DNA from: Phaseolus vulgaris
Lineage: Eukaryota; Streptophyta; Magnoliopsida; Fabales; Fabaceae
Length of the DNA stretch: 64,000 nucleotides
Reading direction: 5' to 3'
NCBI RefSeq assembly: GCF_000499845.2
Contig: NC_023753.2
Span: 22,103,932 to 22,167,931 of the forward strand
The position numbers and the translations under genes are program-made. Of this stretch, positions 10,401 to 21,675 are shown one piece after another. Numbering within the stretch: the first letter of the stretch is position 1; each line of letters opens with the position of its first letter. The notes under the pieces are model-generated. The model saw only the letters and a program-made list of their open reading frames with translations, searched no databases and was not told the origin of the DNA.

Positions 10401-10777
10401 TAACCTTTTCAGTGTTGGATGAAGAGGCTCAATGTTTGAACAGTGATTTGGAGTTACAATGGAAGTGAATGGTGCTCCTTTGAAGGTGAGGATGGGGGTT
10501 GCTGGGCGAGGATGGGGTTGAAGAAAAGGAGGTGAACTGTTGGTTCTTTGAAGGGAGAGGGGTGGGTGTTGCCGCGCTTCTGCTGCTGCTGGTGAAACGA
10601 AGCAAAGTGCTAAAACAAAGTGGAAAGGGGTAAAATTAGGTTTAGTTTTAAATTTTTAATATTATTTTACTGAGGGAAATAATAGTAAAATCAAGTTTAG
10701 TATGGAGTGACTGAAGAAGGGATGGAGGTGCAACTGAAGAAGGGATGGAGGTGCAGGAAGAAGCACTCTTATTTGTA

Positions 10778-11065
10778 AAGAAAAAGGGCCTTAGTAAAAG
10801 GACCTAAAAAAAAGACAGGTTCAATAGAAAAGAAAACTACAAAAATAATGAAGCCCGATACAACACAAAATCTTAATATGCCACATGCCCTTTGAGCACA
10901 AATTAATAAGCATGTTCACGAACCTGTAGTCACTGCATGAAATTAATAAAATGTAGCACCTTATTCACCTACATTTGTAACATGTACAATTTCTAATCAA
11001 AGTGAAATTAGGAAATAGAAGGGCAAGAGAGAGAGAGAGAATATCCATTCCCTGAAACCCAAACA
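10778..11065. other. Spacer without gene
   Basis: AT-rich DNA right of the MULE, presumably the remainder of the C1 LTR and its host DNA. It holds a short (GA)n run near 11025-11040. No ORF, RNA gene or terminal repeat is recognised. Confidence 0.5.
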
Positions 11066-11240
11066 CTAAGACAATCCAATTATATCATTCACTTTTTTAA
11101 GCCTCTCGGTAGGCATTGTAGAATCATCATTAGATGCATCAGGTCTTGCACGAATTATGGGCATTGGAAGATTGTCCACTTTACATAAAGCAAAATTGTT
11201 GCTTTGATCTTTAATTTTCAAGAAGAAGAAATAAAGAACG
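11066..11240 (-). pseudogene. Possible last exon of an unidentified gene or captured fragment
   Basis: On the minus strand a splice-acceptor-like AG (11241-11242) precedes an open frame to a TAG at 11066-11068. The last 50 or so residues look protein-like (NNFALCKVDNLPMPI, then RARPDASNDDS, then a basic ERLKKVNDIIGLS end). I do not recognise the family and see no clear upstream exons. A second short open frame at about 11290-11440 (-) may or may not belong to it. It could be chance. Confidence 0.25.
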
Positions 11241-12689
11241 CTGATTAAAACTTTAAAATTTCAGAGAAATTATATCATTACCATAATAAGCAAAAGAAAG
11301 AATGCATATATCCGAGACACAGAGCTCAGGAAGTTACATGATTGTTGGCTTAACATCAACAACATATGATGGAAGGATGTTAAAGTGTTCATGGTGTCCC
11401 CTCTTATGCTCAACATCTCAGTATACTTTTTTGCTTGGCAATAAAACAATATCCTTAGTCCAGGTCTCAGCTATGTTAGAATCTTTTTGTTTCGCAATAA
11501 AACAATATCCATAGTCCAAGTCTGGCCTCTGCTCACTCAATTTTGGTTGAACACCTTTATTCAAAAGTTTAATAGTACAATCAACTTAATTGAATTTTTA
11601 TCTTTATTATATGAACCCAATAAAAAGGACACTCTACGGTCAAGAAATAAACAAAATATCGATTTAACATCCTTAATTTTAAACAAGAGTTGGAAAATAT
11701 TATATTTTAATTCGCATGATTAATTACAATTTATAAACATTAAAAAATAAACCATTTTTTAAAAAAATATTATGATTAAATAAAAAAATAATAATAATAA
11801 ATTAAAATAATTATCTCAAAGAGCTTTCTAACTAATAAATAAATATAAAAAAAATAAGGAATCGTTTTAGTAAATAAAAGTCATCATGACTTTTAAAAAT
11901 ATTAAATTAAATTAAATATAGCTTATTTATATACATGAAGTGGTAGAGAAAATGAAAGATGGGGAAGATAGAGAGAATGAAAGAGAGAGAAGAAGAGAGA
12001 AAGGAGATTTTGAGGAATGTGATTTTATATTGTAAATTTGATTTGATTAAAGTTTTATTTATTTTGAATTATATATTATTTTAATTTTATTATTTTTATT
12101 AATATCCACTTATGCATTGTTTCTAGTTATTTATTTTAGTTAGTCTTTTTTTTTTATTTGTTTATGTCTAGTTACGTTGATTTGTTTATTGGTTTCTGTA
12201 TCTCTAATTAAGTATTGATTCTATTTATTTTTACTTTTACACACTATCCTATTTATTTAATATTTTTATCTTTATGTATTTATTTTATTTATTTATTCAT
12301 TTTTACTTTTACATTTACATTTACACTGGTCCTATTTATTTATTTATTTTTATTTTTAGATTTATATTGATTTTATTTATTTATTAATTTATTTTCAGTT
12401 ACACACTAGTTCTATTTATTAATTTATATATATATATATATATATTATTTTATTTTATTTTCCTATAATACATTGATCCATACCTAATTATTTAAAATTC
12501 TTGCTTTAATTATCATTTTATTTATTTTAAATGTGATATTTTTATAATTCAAAGAAATATATGAAGTGTAAGAATCTAGAAAATAACCTTAGAGAAGTGG
12601 TATATTTTAAATGAGACCTGAATATTTTAATATTTCATTACTAAAATATGACACTTATCAACAAGTAGTACACTTATTTTTAGGTCTAG
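11241..12689. other. AT-rich spacer
   Basis: No gene is supported. Near 11436-11525 a 30-bp phrase (caataaaacaatatcc...agtccag) occurs twice in tandem. From 12050 to 12450 the strand is rich in ttattta and ttttatttat motifs, with a short (TA)n run near 12430-12445. Confidence 0.55.
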
Positions 12690-12765
12690 GTAATGAGACA
12701 AACTGTAAATCAAAGAGCCAATAAAGGCTATAATAAGAAAAGACAAAATAAAGGCTAGAATTATG

Positions 12766-13830
12766 TGTTAGAATATATGGCCTTAAATAAGAGGAGGGGT
12801 GAATTGTTTATAAAAGATTTTTGAAAACTTTGAAGGTATGATGAAAGTCAATGAAGAATCATAGAGAAAGAAACTAAGGAAAGCAAAGCACAAAGTTGTT
12901 TTAGTTGATTTCCAGAAAATAAATCGGTTGTTTTTGCGATTCAACCGGTTGTTTTTATCAACAATTAATAAAAATAACTTAAAACAAATATATGTCAGAT
13001 CAGGGAAAGAGAGAATCACACAAACAGATTTATACTGGTCCACTCTTACACCAAGAGCTACATCCAGTCCCCAGAAACCATTGGGTAATCCACTATGCAA
13101 TCAAAACCAGATTACAAACACCACACACCAAAGTAGTGACCTTAAACCCCTCAAGAAACACACTACCTTTGGAAAACCACACCAAGAATGTTGATCTTGA
13201 ACACCTCAAGAACACACAACACTCCTTGGCAACACAAATATAGAAATATAGTAATCAAGGAAGAAGGGAATGGAATACATATGGGTATTACAAAGCTTAA
13301 AGTTCAGGAATACAACCCAATCCTATTTCACACACTTAAGAATGACCCAAAGCTCTTTCAAATCTTGGAAAAATTGTTTTGATAAACTTTTTTTCTTACC
13401 TCAAGATTAGGAGTGTAAAACCACCTTTATATATATCAACCAAGTGGTCAAAAGCATTAAATAAAGGAGCCAAGGTAGTTAGGATCATTTAAAACATATT
13501 AAAACCACTTAACAGAATTTTGTTAAGGTTTTAAGAAAAACAATTGATTGTTTTGTCGAAACAATCAGTTGAATTGACTTGACCGCAAAGTCAAGCTTTT
13601 CAAAAACTACTAAGGTAAAACAACTTGTTATTTCAAAATTTCAACCTATTGAAATTTCAACAGCTTTTTAGAAAACTCATCTTTTCAAAAGGTTAAAGAT
13701 TCAAATGAACTTGGATCATCTTAAGGAGTGAATTAACAAGTTTCAAACAACTAGACAACACCCACACCCAACAGCAAGGTCTTCAAGCTTTCCACTTGGA
13801 TTTGGAGACATCAAAGCATCTTGTTCAACA
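12766..13830. repeat. Solo LTR R2 (family R)
   Basis: TGTTAGAATATATGG...TTCAACA with a perfect 5-bp duplication TTATG (12761-12765 and 13831-13835). It is inserted in the 3' LTR of copia C2. At 1065 bp it is shorter than R1; it keeps the AACCGGTTGTTT-like motifs near 12920-12955 and 13540-13570 and a TATA-like ttatatatat near 13422. Confidence 0.88.
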
Positions 13831-13904
13831 TTATGTACAAAGAGAAACAACTAAAAAATAGAAAAGAAAAAATTAATATTAGCTTCCTTCTAAAAGCTTA
13901 TATC

Positions 13905-16252
13905 CTTTATTACCCCACGTAAGTTGGGGAACAAATATTGATGAGACCTAACTTGGAACAAATACTCTTCAAAGATTGAGGACTTAAAACTTTGGTATGA
14001 ATATCAACCAATTGCTCTGTGGTAGAAATGGAAAGCAAATGTATGAGAACCTTCTTCAATTTTTTCCTAACAATGTGACAATCTATTTCTATGTGTTTTG
14101 TACGCTTGTGAAACACTGGATTTGTTGCAATGTATCTTGCTAAGTCATTGTCATAGTATAAAAGAGATGGTTGCTCCAAATGAACTTTGAAGATTATAAG
14201 TTAGCCCTTGAATTTCACATGTAACAGTGGCTATTGCCCTGTATTCAACTTACAAGCTTCTTCTAAAACCTCAATGTCTGACTCACAATTATTACTAATG
14301 TTATTTTCAACATTATCACAAGGTAATGACTTGTGATGGGGGACTCAAAATAGGTTGATCTTCAATAAATAAAAAATTGATCATGAATGTTAGGACTGTT
14401 AGTTTCATTGTTAATATCTGGAATCCTTTGATATGAAAAAACATGTTCATAAAAGACAACATGCCTAAACACAAAAATTTCTCTAAATTGAATATTCAAC
14501 AAAGCATATTCGCTTGTCCCCCTTTTAAAGGCAATAAAACCACATTTTGATGCCTTAGGATCAAATTTTCTTCTATTTGTTGACAAAGTGTTAGCATAGC
14601 ATAAAGATCCAAACACATTTAATCCATTAAAATTTGCTATTGTTTTGTAAAGCATTTCATGTGGAGAAGAATAATTTAAGACAGATGTTGGAATCATGTT
14701 TATAATATGTGCAACATGTATCACAAAATATGACCAATAAATTTTGGGTAAATGAGATTGTATCATGAGAGCTTTTGCTACATTTAATATATGAAAATGT
14801 TTTCTTTCAACTATGCTATTTTTTGTGGACTATTGACACATGATGTTTGATGCACTATTCCTTTGTTAAAAACGAAATTAGTCATGAAAAATTCAAATTC
14901 ATTATCACTTCTTATTTTTATTATTGTCTTAAATTGTGTTTGAACAAAAACAACAAAATTTTCCAAAGTCTTGATAACTTTAAATTTTTGTTTTAAAAGA
15001 AAAATCCATGTGTACCTCGAATAGTTATCAATTATGCTCAAGAAATATTTATTAACTTGAATTGATGGTATTGAGTATGGTCCCCCTACATCTCCATGAA
15101 TCAAATTAAAACATTTTTTAGATTTAGATGTAATAATAGGAAATGAAAGTCTTTTGTGTTATCCAAAATGACAAATATCATAAACAAAATATTTGTTATA
15201 TTTAACAAAAGGAAATTTAGTCATGATAGCATCAATACATTTGTTTGAAACATGCCCTAATTGAAAATGCCAAAGCATTTCTAGATCACTAGCACTAACA
15301 TTAACAATATTGATGGTATGTGCATATTTGATGGGTTTGATTTATGTCTATCTTAGTTGAAACAATTATTTTCAAGGAGTTATTGTCCTATATGTGACAA
15401 CCATTAGATTCAAAGGTAAGAACACAAGATAAATTGTCAATCAATTTTGCCACCGAAAGAAGATTAAAAGTGAAACAAGGAATATACAAAAATATTGTCC
15501 ATGACATGATTTTGATTGAGAAAAAGACTTCTAGAATAATTTGCAATGAATTCATTTCCATTTGGTAATTTAGTATAAATAGAATTATTTGATGATATGA
15601 AGTGAAATGAGTTAAGGATAAACAAATGTGGTCAGTGGCAACACTATCAAGAATCCAATAACTGAAGAATGAAAGAAATTTATTACCGGTTTGTGTTGTC
15701 ATGTTAAAAGGAATAACAAAGACTTGATTATAAACATTGCCACTGCATTTTGACTGTTGTAAAAGAGTTAACAATGTTTGATACTGCTCAAGAGTTAAAC
15801 CAATTTTTTTGTCTTTGAACCTTCATAATTTTGTTCATCATTATTAGAATCTTGTTTGAAAGAAGAAAACATCTCCTGACGATAAAAAATATGAATCATG
15901 TCTCCTTGTGAAAACCTCTCCTTTAAATCATTCCATATGTCAAAGGCATTGTCCATACAGATGATGCTATATAAGATGGGTGGAGACATAGTCTTGAGAA
16001 TCCAGGAAACAACCAACATATTGGCTCTCTGCCATGCTGGAATTAATAAGCTAGTATGAGTGGGAGCTTCTATGGTTCCATCAATGAAACATATCTTGTT
16101 CTTTGAAATGAGACTCATTTGAAGTAATGAAACCAATGATGATAGTTTGGTCCCTCAAGAATAATAAGAACAATGAGAAAGGAAGGATTATCAGATGAAC
16201 TAACATGGTAAGGAGAACAAAAAATTTGTGAAGGATCAACAACTTCACCCAT
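13905..16252 (-). pseudogene. Copia C2 gag-protease-integrase-RNase H relic
   Basis: Gag starts at ATG 16252 (MGEVVDPSQ) with 'EGPNYHHW', shifts frame near 16130, and continues 'DIWNDLKERFSQGD'. The protease region (15388-15774) has WILDSVATDHI in place of the usual D-S-G-A-T-x-H, so the Gly next to the catalytic Asp is changed. Integrase pieces (14811-15104, 14362-14766) keep HGDVGGPY, DNYSRYTW and HEMLYK. Then the frame jumps to the extreme C-terminus of RNase H (13910-14179: KRTKHIEIDCH, STTEQLVDI). Essentially the whole reverse transcriptase is deleted between 14180 and 14360. Confidence 0.82.
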
Positions 16253-16269
16253 GGGTAAATATAATAACC

Positions 16270-16540
16270 AGAGCTCTAATACCATATTATAAAAAAGAAA
16301 TGAGATGAATCAAAGAGAAAAAGGAAGGCAAAAGATATGAGAAGAAATATTTCTTCTATTTCCTTTTCCTTACTTAAATCAAAGTAGAAAGTCTGAATAT
16401 ATACAAGCAATACACTCATTTCAGGTCCAACTAAAGAGTAGAAAGTAAAACAAAGAGCCAATAAAGGCTAGAATAAGAAAAGACAAAAATAAAGGCCAGA
16501 GATAAGTACAAAGAGAAACCTCAATACCATATACTTTTCT
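16270..16540 (-). repeat. PBS and 5' LTR of copia C2
   Basis: Minus-strand TGGTATTAGAGCTCTGG (about 16268-16284) is a Met-tRNA primer binding site. The adjacent LTR runs to about 16540 and shares its U3/R phrase with 12706-12755. The outer end is not sharply defined. Confidence 0.6.
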
Positions 16541-17250
16541 CTGAATCATAGGTAAAAAAATCTTTGACATACCGAAATAACTTTTACATATGTCTCATTA
16601 ACATGAACTTTCGCATTCCCATTATTCTTGGCTTTCTCCTTTTCTATAGTCTAATTATTCAGGATACTAATGATCATTTGATGAGCACTTTACGAAAAGT
16701 GTATCGTGTCAAAAGTAAAAAATTTGTCCCTAAGGACGGATATAGAACCCACAAGGAACAATTGAATTATCAAGTATAATATTCACTAAATAGAAAACAA
16801 TAAGTAAAAGTTTTTCGAAAAGTTTGTTGTGTATGAATTTTCTAGAATGTAAATAAAGCAAAGTAAAAGATTATTTTATTCAATTGGGAAAATTGGAATT
16901 TGGGTTCATCCCTCTCACTTTTTTTAATTTTGAAAAAACATATATTATTTTATCTTTTATTGATATTGATGCCCATATAAAATTCATTTATATTGATTCC
17001 TCAAATATGAAACTATTAAGATATTCTCATAAATATCGATTCCTCGCATATTTATAAAATTTCCTTATCATGACAAACAAATATTGATAACAATTAACAT
17101 TTCAAACTTATTTCTAGCATTCAAATATGTTAAACATTATCATTTAGGTCTGATGCTTAGGAGTACTTTCCAGAAAAATCTAAGGATCAAAATCAAGATA
17201 ATTCAAGCATTAAGAATAAAACAAAAATATAAATCATCAATCAAGAATAT

Positions 17251-17856
17251 TGTTCTTGCCTACTGACCTCGGTCGGATTTGGAAGTGAGCTCCAGACTAA
17301 AGCAACTTTGCTTGGGGTGTTGAACTGAGTTGAAGACGCTTTCTGGCGAAAGGGGCTCCACCTATTGATCACACTCCCACGATCAAGTCAGTGAGAGAAT
17401 TCAAACTATCGATCTGTATCAATGTAGGGTTCATAAAAGCTTACCTTTACTCGGGGTCTTAAACACCTTTTATAGACATTCCTTCAACAATTTTCATCAA
17501 CCAGACTATTATTTCAACAAGAATATAATCTCAGTAATAACAATATAATTTCCAGAGTAAGTACATTCTGTTAACGTGTACCTTTTATTTTCGGTTACAA
17601 TGCCACATCATTCCTAACAGCTTTTATTTGCTTTTAAAATATATGTACGCTTTAACTAATTCAGTTATTCCTTTAGTTGTTTTTACTCTAATCATCTTTT
17701 TTATATGGATTGCCAAATATCTGGACCGACCTCATAACATGTTATTGGGCCCATACTTGCCCCAAGCCAAGCTAGGTATTTCTCACATGGCCTGTCTAAC
17801 CGAGCTACTACACTTAAGTGTTTGGGCTGAGGATCCGAGCACGTCTGGCCGGTACA
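17251..17856 (-). repeat. Tat-2-type LTR with AATAT on both sides
   Basis: 606 bp, TGTTCTTGCC...GGTACA on the plus strand, coding orientation minus (TATA box tataaaag on the minus strand near 17472-17480). It is flanked by AATAT at 17246-17250 and 17857-17861, as for a solo LTR. The same family makes the 5' LTR of Tat-2 (37339-42714), which is inserted at the same AATAT site of X. By position it could be the 3' LTR of Tat-2, but X sequence rather than Tat-2 internal sequence follows it. Confidence 0.8.
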
Positions 17857-18040
17857 AATATAATATTAAGTTTAAATGTAACCTCAATACAAAGTTTGAA
17901 CATATTACTCTCAACCCCAAATGGTAGAATTAGCCACCCATGTTGTCCATTACCAGCATGGAAAGCAAGAAAAGAAGATCCATGATGTTTCTCATTGACA
18001 GTTCTCCTCTAGGCTATTTTATATCCTTCTATATTCTCCT
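17857..18040 (+). repeat. Extra copy of the X-1 right flank
   Basis: These 184 bp (aatataatattaag ... tatccttctat) match the X sequence that follows the other Tat-2 LTR at 42715-42890. They break off abruptly at about 18040, where the leader of the Tat-2 antisense ORF begins. Thus LTR plus flank occurs twice, once at each end of the nest. Confidence 0.7.
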
Positions 18041-18327
18041 TCCTCTTTTTGAATATACTTTCTCTTCCTCTTCATTTTTATCATTCTGCTTCCAAACTTC
18101 TTATGCTTCTAAACTTCCTTCAAAAACTTCTCCTTTCATCTTCGCGACACCACACGTCACTGTCTCACCAGAAAACCAAGTATGCCTTTCCCACTTAACT
18201 CCACTGGTGATCGTCATTCATTTTATCAATTGCATTACGAGAAATGTATCTGCCGATTCGATTCATTCTGCCTGTCCTAAATTGCATTCGTATTCTGCTT
18301 TTGTTTATGCTTTAGTTGCTTTCGACG

Positions 18328-19960
18328 ATGGATTATAGTTCTGCATATCCTTGGGCTAAAAAGGAACTCCTTAAAGAGACCTCGTATTATACCACTCGTT
18401 TACGAATTAGGGAGTTAAGGGAAGAAGGATGTTGTTTTAGTAAAAAAACATGAGAGTTTAGTTAAATTAGTAGAGTGTAAGGAAGGGGAACCTATTTGTT
18501 GTGATGAATCATCGGACTTTAATGGTCCATTCTGTTTTTTCTATGCCACATTATTTAAAAAGGTCCTACTCCGTCTACCCTTAACAATTTTTGAAAAGGA
18601 GTTATTGACCAAGCTAAACGTAGCTCTCGCCTAACTACATTCGAATAGGTGGGCATTCGTCTGAGGTTTTATAATTGGGTTCCCAACTCGACATTTCACC
18701 GACTGTGGAGGTCTTCCTATAATTTTTTGAAGCCAAACACTCAGGTCGCCAACTATGGGTCTCCCTAAATGGTGCCCCTGGGAGAGGTTTACTTACCCTC
18801 TTCCAGTCGTCCTACAAAAATTTCAAAGGCCAAATTCTCAAAATCTAAGCTTCAGTAGGAGATTCATCCCTACTGGACGACTTTCCTTTGTATTGGACGC
18901 CCAATCCTAGGTTCCAGAGTGCTCGGCGCTTGGAAGATCTGCCTCCAAAGGACCAAAGAATTTGCAATATTTTTATGAGTTTGAAAGTCGTCTTTAATAC
19001 CACAACATTGTTGACTAAAGAGTACCTTTTTGGTGCCCTCAAAGCCTATACCGGTATTCTTCCTTTCCTACCTTTGAAGGAAAAAACTTAAATCATAACC
19101 ACTAAGCATTTATTCATTTTTGTTGATAGCATGCTCTCCAACATCAGCAAGGCTAAGCTGGTTGAGCTCACCAGGAAGATGAGGGGAACTACTAGCCTGC
19201 CTAAGGAGTCCATGCAACAAAAAAGAAAAGCTTCAGCTGCAGTTGCTCAAATTCAGTCTGACTAAGACGGACATACTACCGCAAGGCTCGTCTTCAAAAG
19301 AAAAAAAAAAAACCAACAACTACTCCTCCTACCAAACACTCTCATTCGGATGGTTGAGCCCCCAACCAAGAGGTCATCACGATTCAGAAGTGCGAGGCGG
19401 AGAGCTCGTGGAACCCCGATTTTGATGTCCCAACCCATGGTGAGTCATTCTTTTTACCTAGCGAGGACAAAGCTAGGCTAATGGTTCATGACAAAGATCA
19501 CCTTCGTCATGATATCGTGAAGCTACTTGGACAAGCATTTGCACTGGCTTGCCTAGTCGACGTTAAGGCAAAAGATCGAAAAACAATCGAGGACCAAAGG
19601 ATTAAGGAGAAAATGGAGTTCCACAAAGAAGTGGAACGCCTCCATGCTGAGATTAACCGATTGAGTAGCCTGCATCAAGAAGTCGAACGACTCCGAGCAA
19701 AGAAGACCCAAGAGGCACTAAGCTTGCCTAAGGAGAAGAGCAATCTTTCAAATGAAGTTGAAGACCTGAAGAAAGAGGTGAACCGCAAGGGGGAAGATCT
19801 TGCCAAGGCCACCGATTCTTTCAAACAAGATGTCGCTAAATCCTACCTTGTTGGTTTTGAGGCTGCTTTGGAGCAAGCAGCGGTCGACCATCCCACCATA
19901 GACCTTTCAACGCTAGACTTGGGCAAGACCGTGGTCAATGGAAAACTAGTGGTGGATTAA
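18328..19960 (+). pseudogene. Antisense ORF (aORF) of Tat-2
   Basis: Start ATG 18328 (MDYSSAYPWAKKEL, matching the YPWAS-NELL segment of the Tat-1 copy). Exon 1 (18328-about 19053) covers the putative gypsy-type transposon domain with a frameshift near 18440 and several stops; its end (DDFPLYWTPN ... DLPPKDQRICNIF) aligns with Tat-1. A gt...ag intron follows and exon 2 begins at 19130 (MLSNISKAKLVEL). Exon 2 has a frame break near 19265-19420, then an open 159-codon tail (19481-19960) predicted as coiled coil (KEVERLHAEINRL, SNEVEDLKKEVNRK) and ending Y-x2-GFE-AAL-x-Q ... HPTIDLS. It is transcribed opposite to Tat-2 gag-pol. No function is established for these proteins. Confidence 0.78.
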
Positions 19961-20484
19961 TTTAAACTCTTATGGACTGTATTTATTTTTTCTTTGCCGA
20001 ACCTACTGAACATTTAAATCTTCACCTATGTTTATTTAGCATTTTGAAACTTAAACAATTATGAGCAAGTTATTTATTTTGAAATCACAAATTTTACCTA
20101 TAGTGCGTGAACTTGTATCCAAACGCTTTGCCAAATAAGATGATATTCACTTAAACATAGTGTTTCTAGGATGTTACCGCATGGTTAACCCATATGGGAT
20201 TGTAGTGTCTGATCATCCGAATTGAAAAAATGCTTTTTCAATCAAGTTGACCTCACACCCCAAATGCAACATGATTAACATAACAAAGTCTAGCTAACTT
20301 AGGTGAAACTAAATGTAGAGAGCAATGAAACTTTTTCTTAACGGTGAGACTAACCTTTTGATGAATGACATCCTCATGGTTAGGGCAATCTTCCACTTCA
20401 ACTTGACTTGTACCCTATTTTTGTCTGGGCATTCACTACACAGCTTTATTTCACAAGTCAGGTAAAGGTCATGACATCGTGAGT
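19961..20484. other. Tat-2 spacer between aORF and pol
   Basis: AT-rich region left of Gypsy-A; in the element it separates the end of integrase from the 3' end of the antisense ORF. No ORF is supported. It ends with the TGAGT target site (20480-20484). Confidence 0.55.
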
Positions 20485-21180
20485 TGATAGCTTGAGCTCT
20501 TCATCTTTGCATTTTTTTATGTGGAATTAGCGGAAGCATCCATGGATTGAGGTGGAATAAGGCTCTCCTAAGAGTTGTGTAAGCCTTAGAGGTGCATGAA
20601 GAGTGTGAAAGTGAGAGAGGTTCGGCCAACTCTCTTTGAGGTGTGGTTTTGGGAAGATTAAACACCTAAATCCTAAGAGATTTTAGGCAAGGAGTAAGAA
20701 TGGCACATTTTGGCAGCATTTCATTACTCAAAATAATCTTACAATTTCAGCACCCAAGCTCTCCTTATATAGGACTAGGAGGCCGGAAATGAAGAGCCAA
20801 ATGTAAGGAAAATTCACACCAAATGAAATGTAGTTGGCGCCTAAATGAGAGTACACATGTGGAGGTAGGTTCTAGAATCCTTCCATGTGTGGAAAGGCCT
20901 AGAACTTACGCTCCATGATGTCTATGTGTGGGTTGGACTTTAGTTTAATTAGGAAATCCTAATTAAACTTAAGATTTAGCCTTCTAGGTGCCTCTTTGCA
21001 TGTTTCAACAAAATTACAAAAAGAAATAAAACTATTCTACTTTAAAAACTATTCTACACTAGAGTTTTTGACATGTAAAATGTGTCCTCTTGGCCCCTCT
21101 TTGATTATAACTCTAGTGGTTGCCTTGTTTTGATATTTAGGTGGCCTTTCAAAGGATTGGTGTTGGGGCCTCTTCCATCA
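20485..21180 (-). repeat. 3' LTR of Gypsy-A
   Basis: 696 bp. On the minus strand a TATA-like tatataaggag lies near 20763-20773. The adjoining internal DNA (about 21181-21210) is purine-rich on the minus strand (ccttttcaagagggagga), as expected for a polypurine tract. Confidence 0.88.
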
Positions 21181-21675
21181 TCCTCCCTCTTGAAAAGGAT
21201 TTGTCCTCAAATCCATTGCTTCTTCTTCTTCATGGCTAGGGGAATGGATGTGGCTGGATGGTGTCCATCATCTCCTCCTTCTTGAGAAGATCTATCCTCA
21301 GATCTACAGATTTGATCTCGGATAGCAGCCTCTTGCTTCTTCAACTATGCTTGTCCTCCCGGATCAAACGTCCACCTATGGGAATCATCAAACAAAGCAA
21401 AGGTGTTAGTTTGAAAATCAATTTTACTAAGTTGCCATTTCTCTTGTTTTTCTTTTGTGTTTGGCAACTTTTCACAAAATTTTAAAGAGGAGTACAAAAT
21501 TTTTCTTTCTAGGTGTTTCCTCTTTTGTTTTGAATTTTCGTTATTAACTTCTTTAGGAATTTTTCTATGTGTTCCTTTATCAAGACTTGAAGGTTGTTCA
21601 ACAAGAATCATATTTTCAAATGTGTTTTTAATGTTTTCTTCTTGTTGAATGACCTTCTCCCACTCCTTTTTCTCC
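21181..21675. other. Gypsy-A 3' untranslated internal region
   Basis: Between the end of protease and the PPT. Where a full gypsy element would carry RT, RNase H and integrase, only about 500 bp of T-rich (plus strand) DNA without a supported ORF is present. Confidence 0.6.

Larger units (their letters stand above)
7211..10768. mobile_element. Mutator-like element (MULE), 3558 bp, with transposase and PMD relics
   Basis: The element is bounded by a perfect 9-bp duplication TTATTTGTA (7202-7210 and 10769-10777). Its inverted ends start GAGTGCTTCTTC and extend roughly 80-100 bp; the right end has an extra tandem copy of about 22 bp (ccatcccttcttcag unit). The interior has subterminal palindrome arrays on both sides, a transposase pseudogene (8006-9095, +) and a convergent MAIN-like pseudogene (9105-9953, -). 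The perfect TSD suggests fairly recent insertion, yet the transposase is dead, so it was probably mobilised in trans. Confidence 0.9.
12690..16540 (-). mobile_element. Decayed Ty1/copia element C2
   Basis: LTR remnants at both ends share the phrase caaagagccaataaaggct...aagaaaagacaaaa (12706-12755 and 16452-16500), separated by a minus-strand copia polyprotein. The low-coordinate (3') LTR is truncated on its left and split by solo LTR R2. The PBS lies at 16270-16284. Most of the reverse transcriptase is missing. Confidence 0.75.

Noticed and set aside
16564..16779. Short ORF with a signal-peptide-like start (MTYRNNFYICLINMNFRIP)
   Set aside because: It crosses the boundary of solo LTR X-1 and has no conserved continuation after 43297.
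17628..17927. Hydrophobic 99-codon frame on the plus strand, repeated at 42419-42688
   Set aside because: Antisense of the Tat-2 LTR; it recurs only because the LTR recurs.
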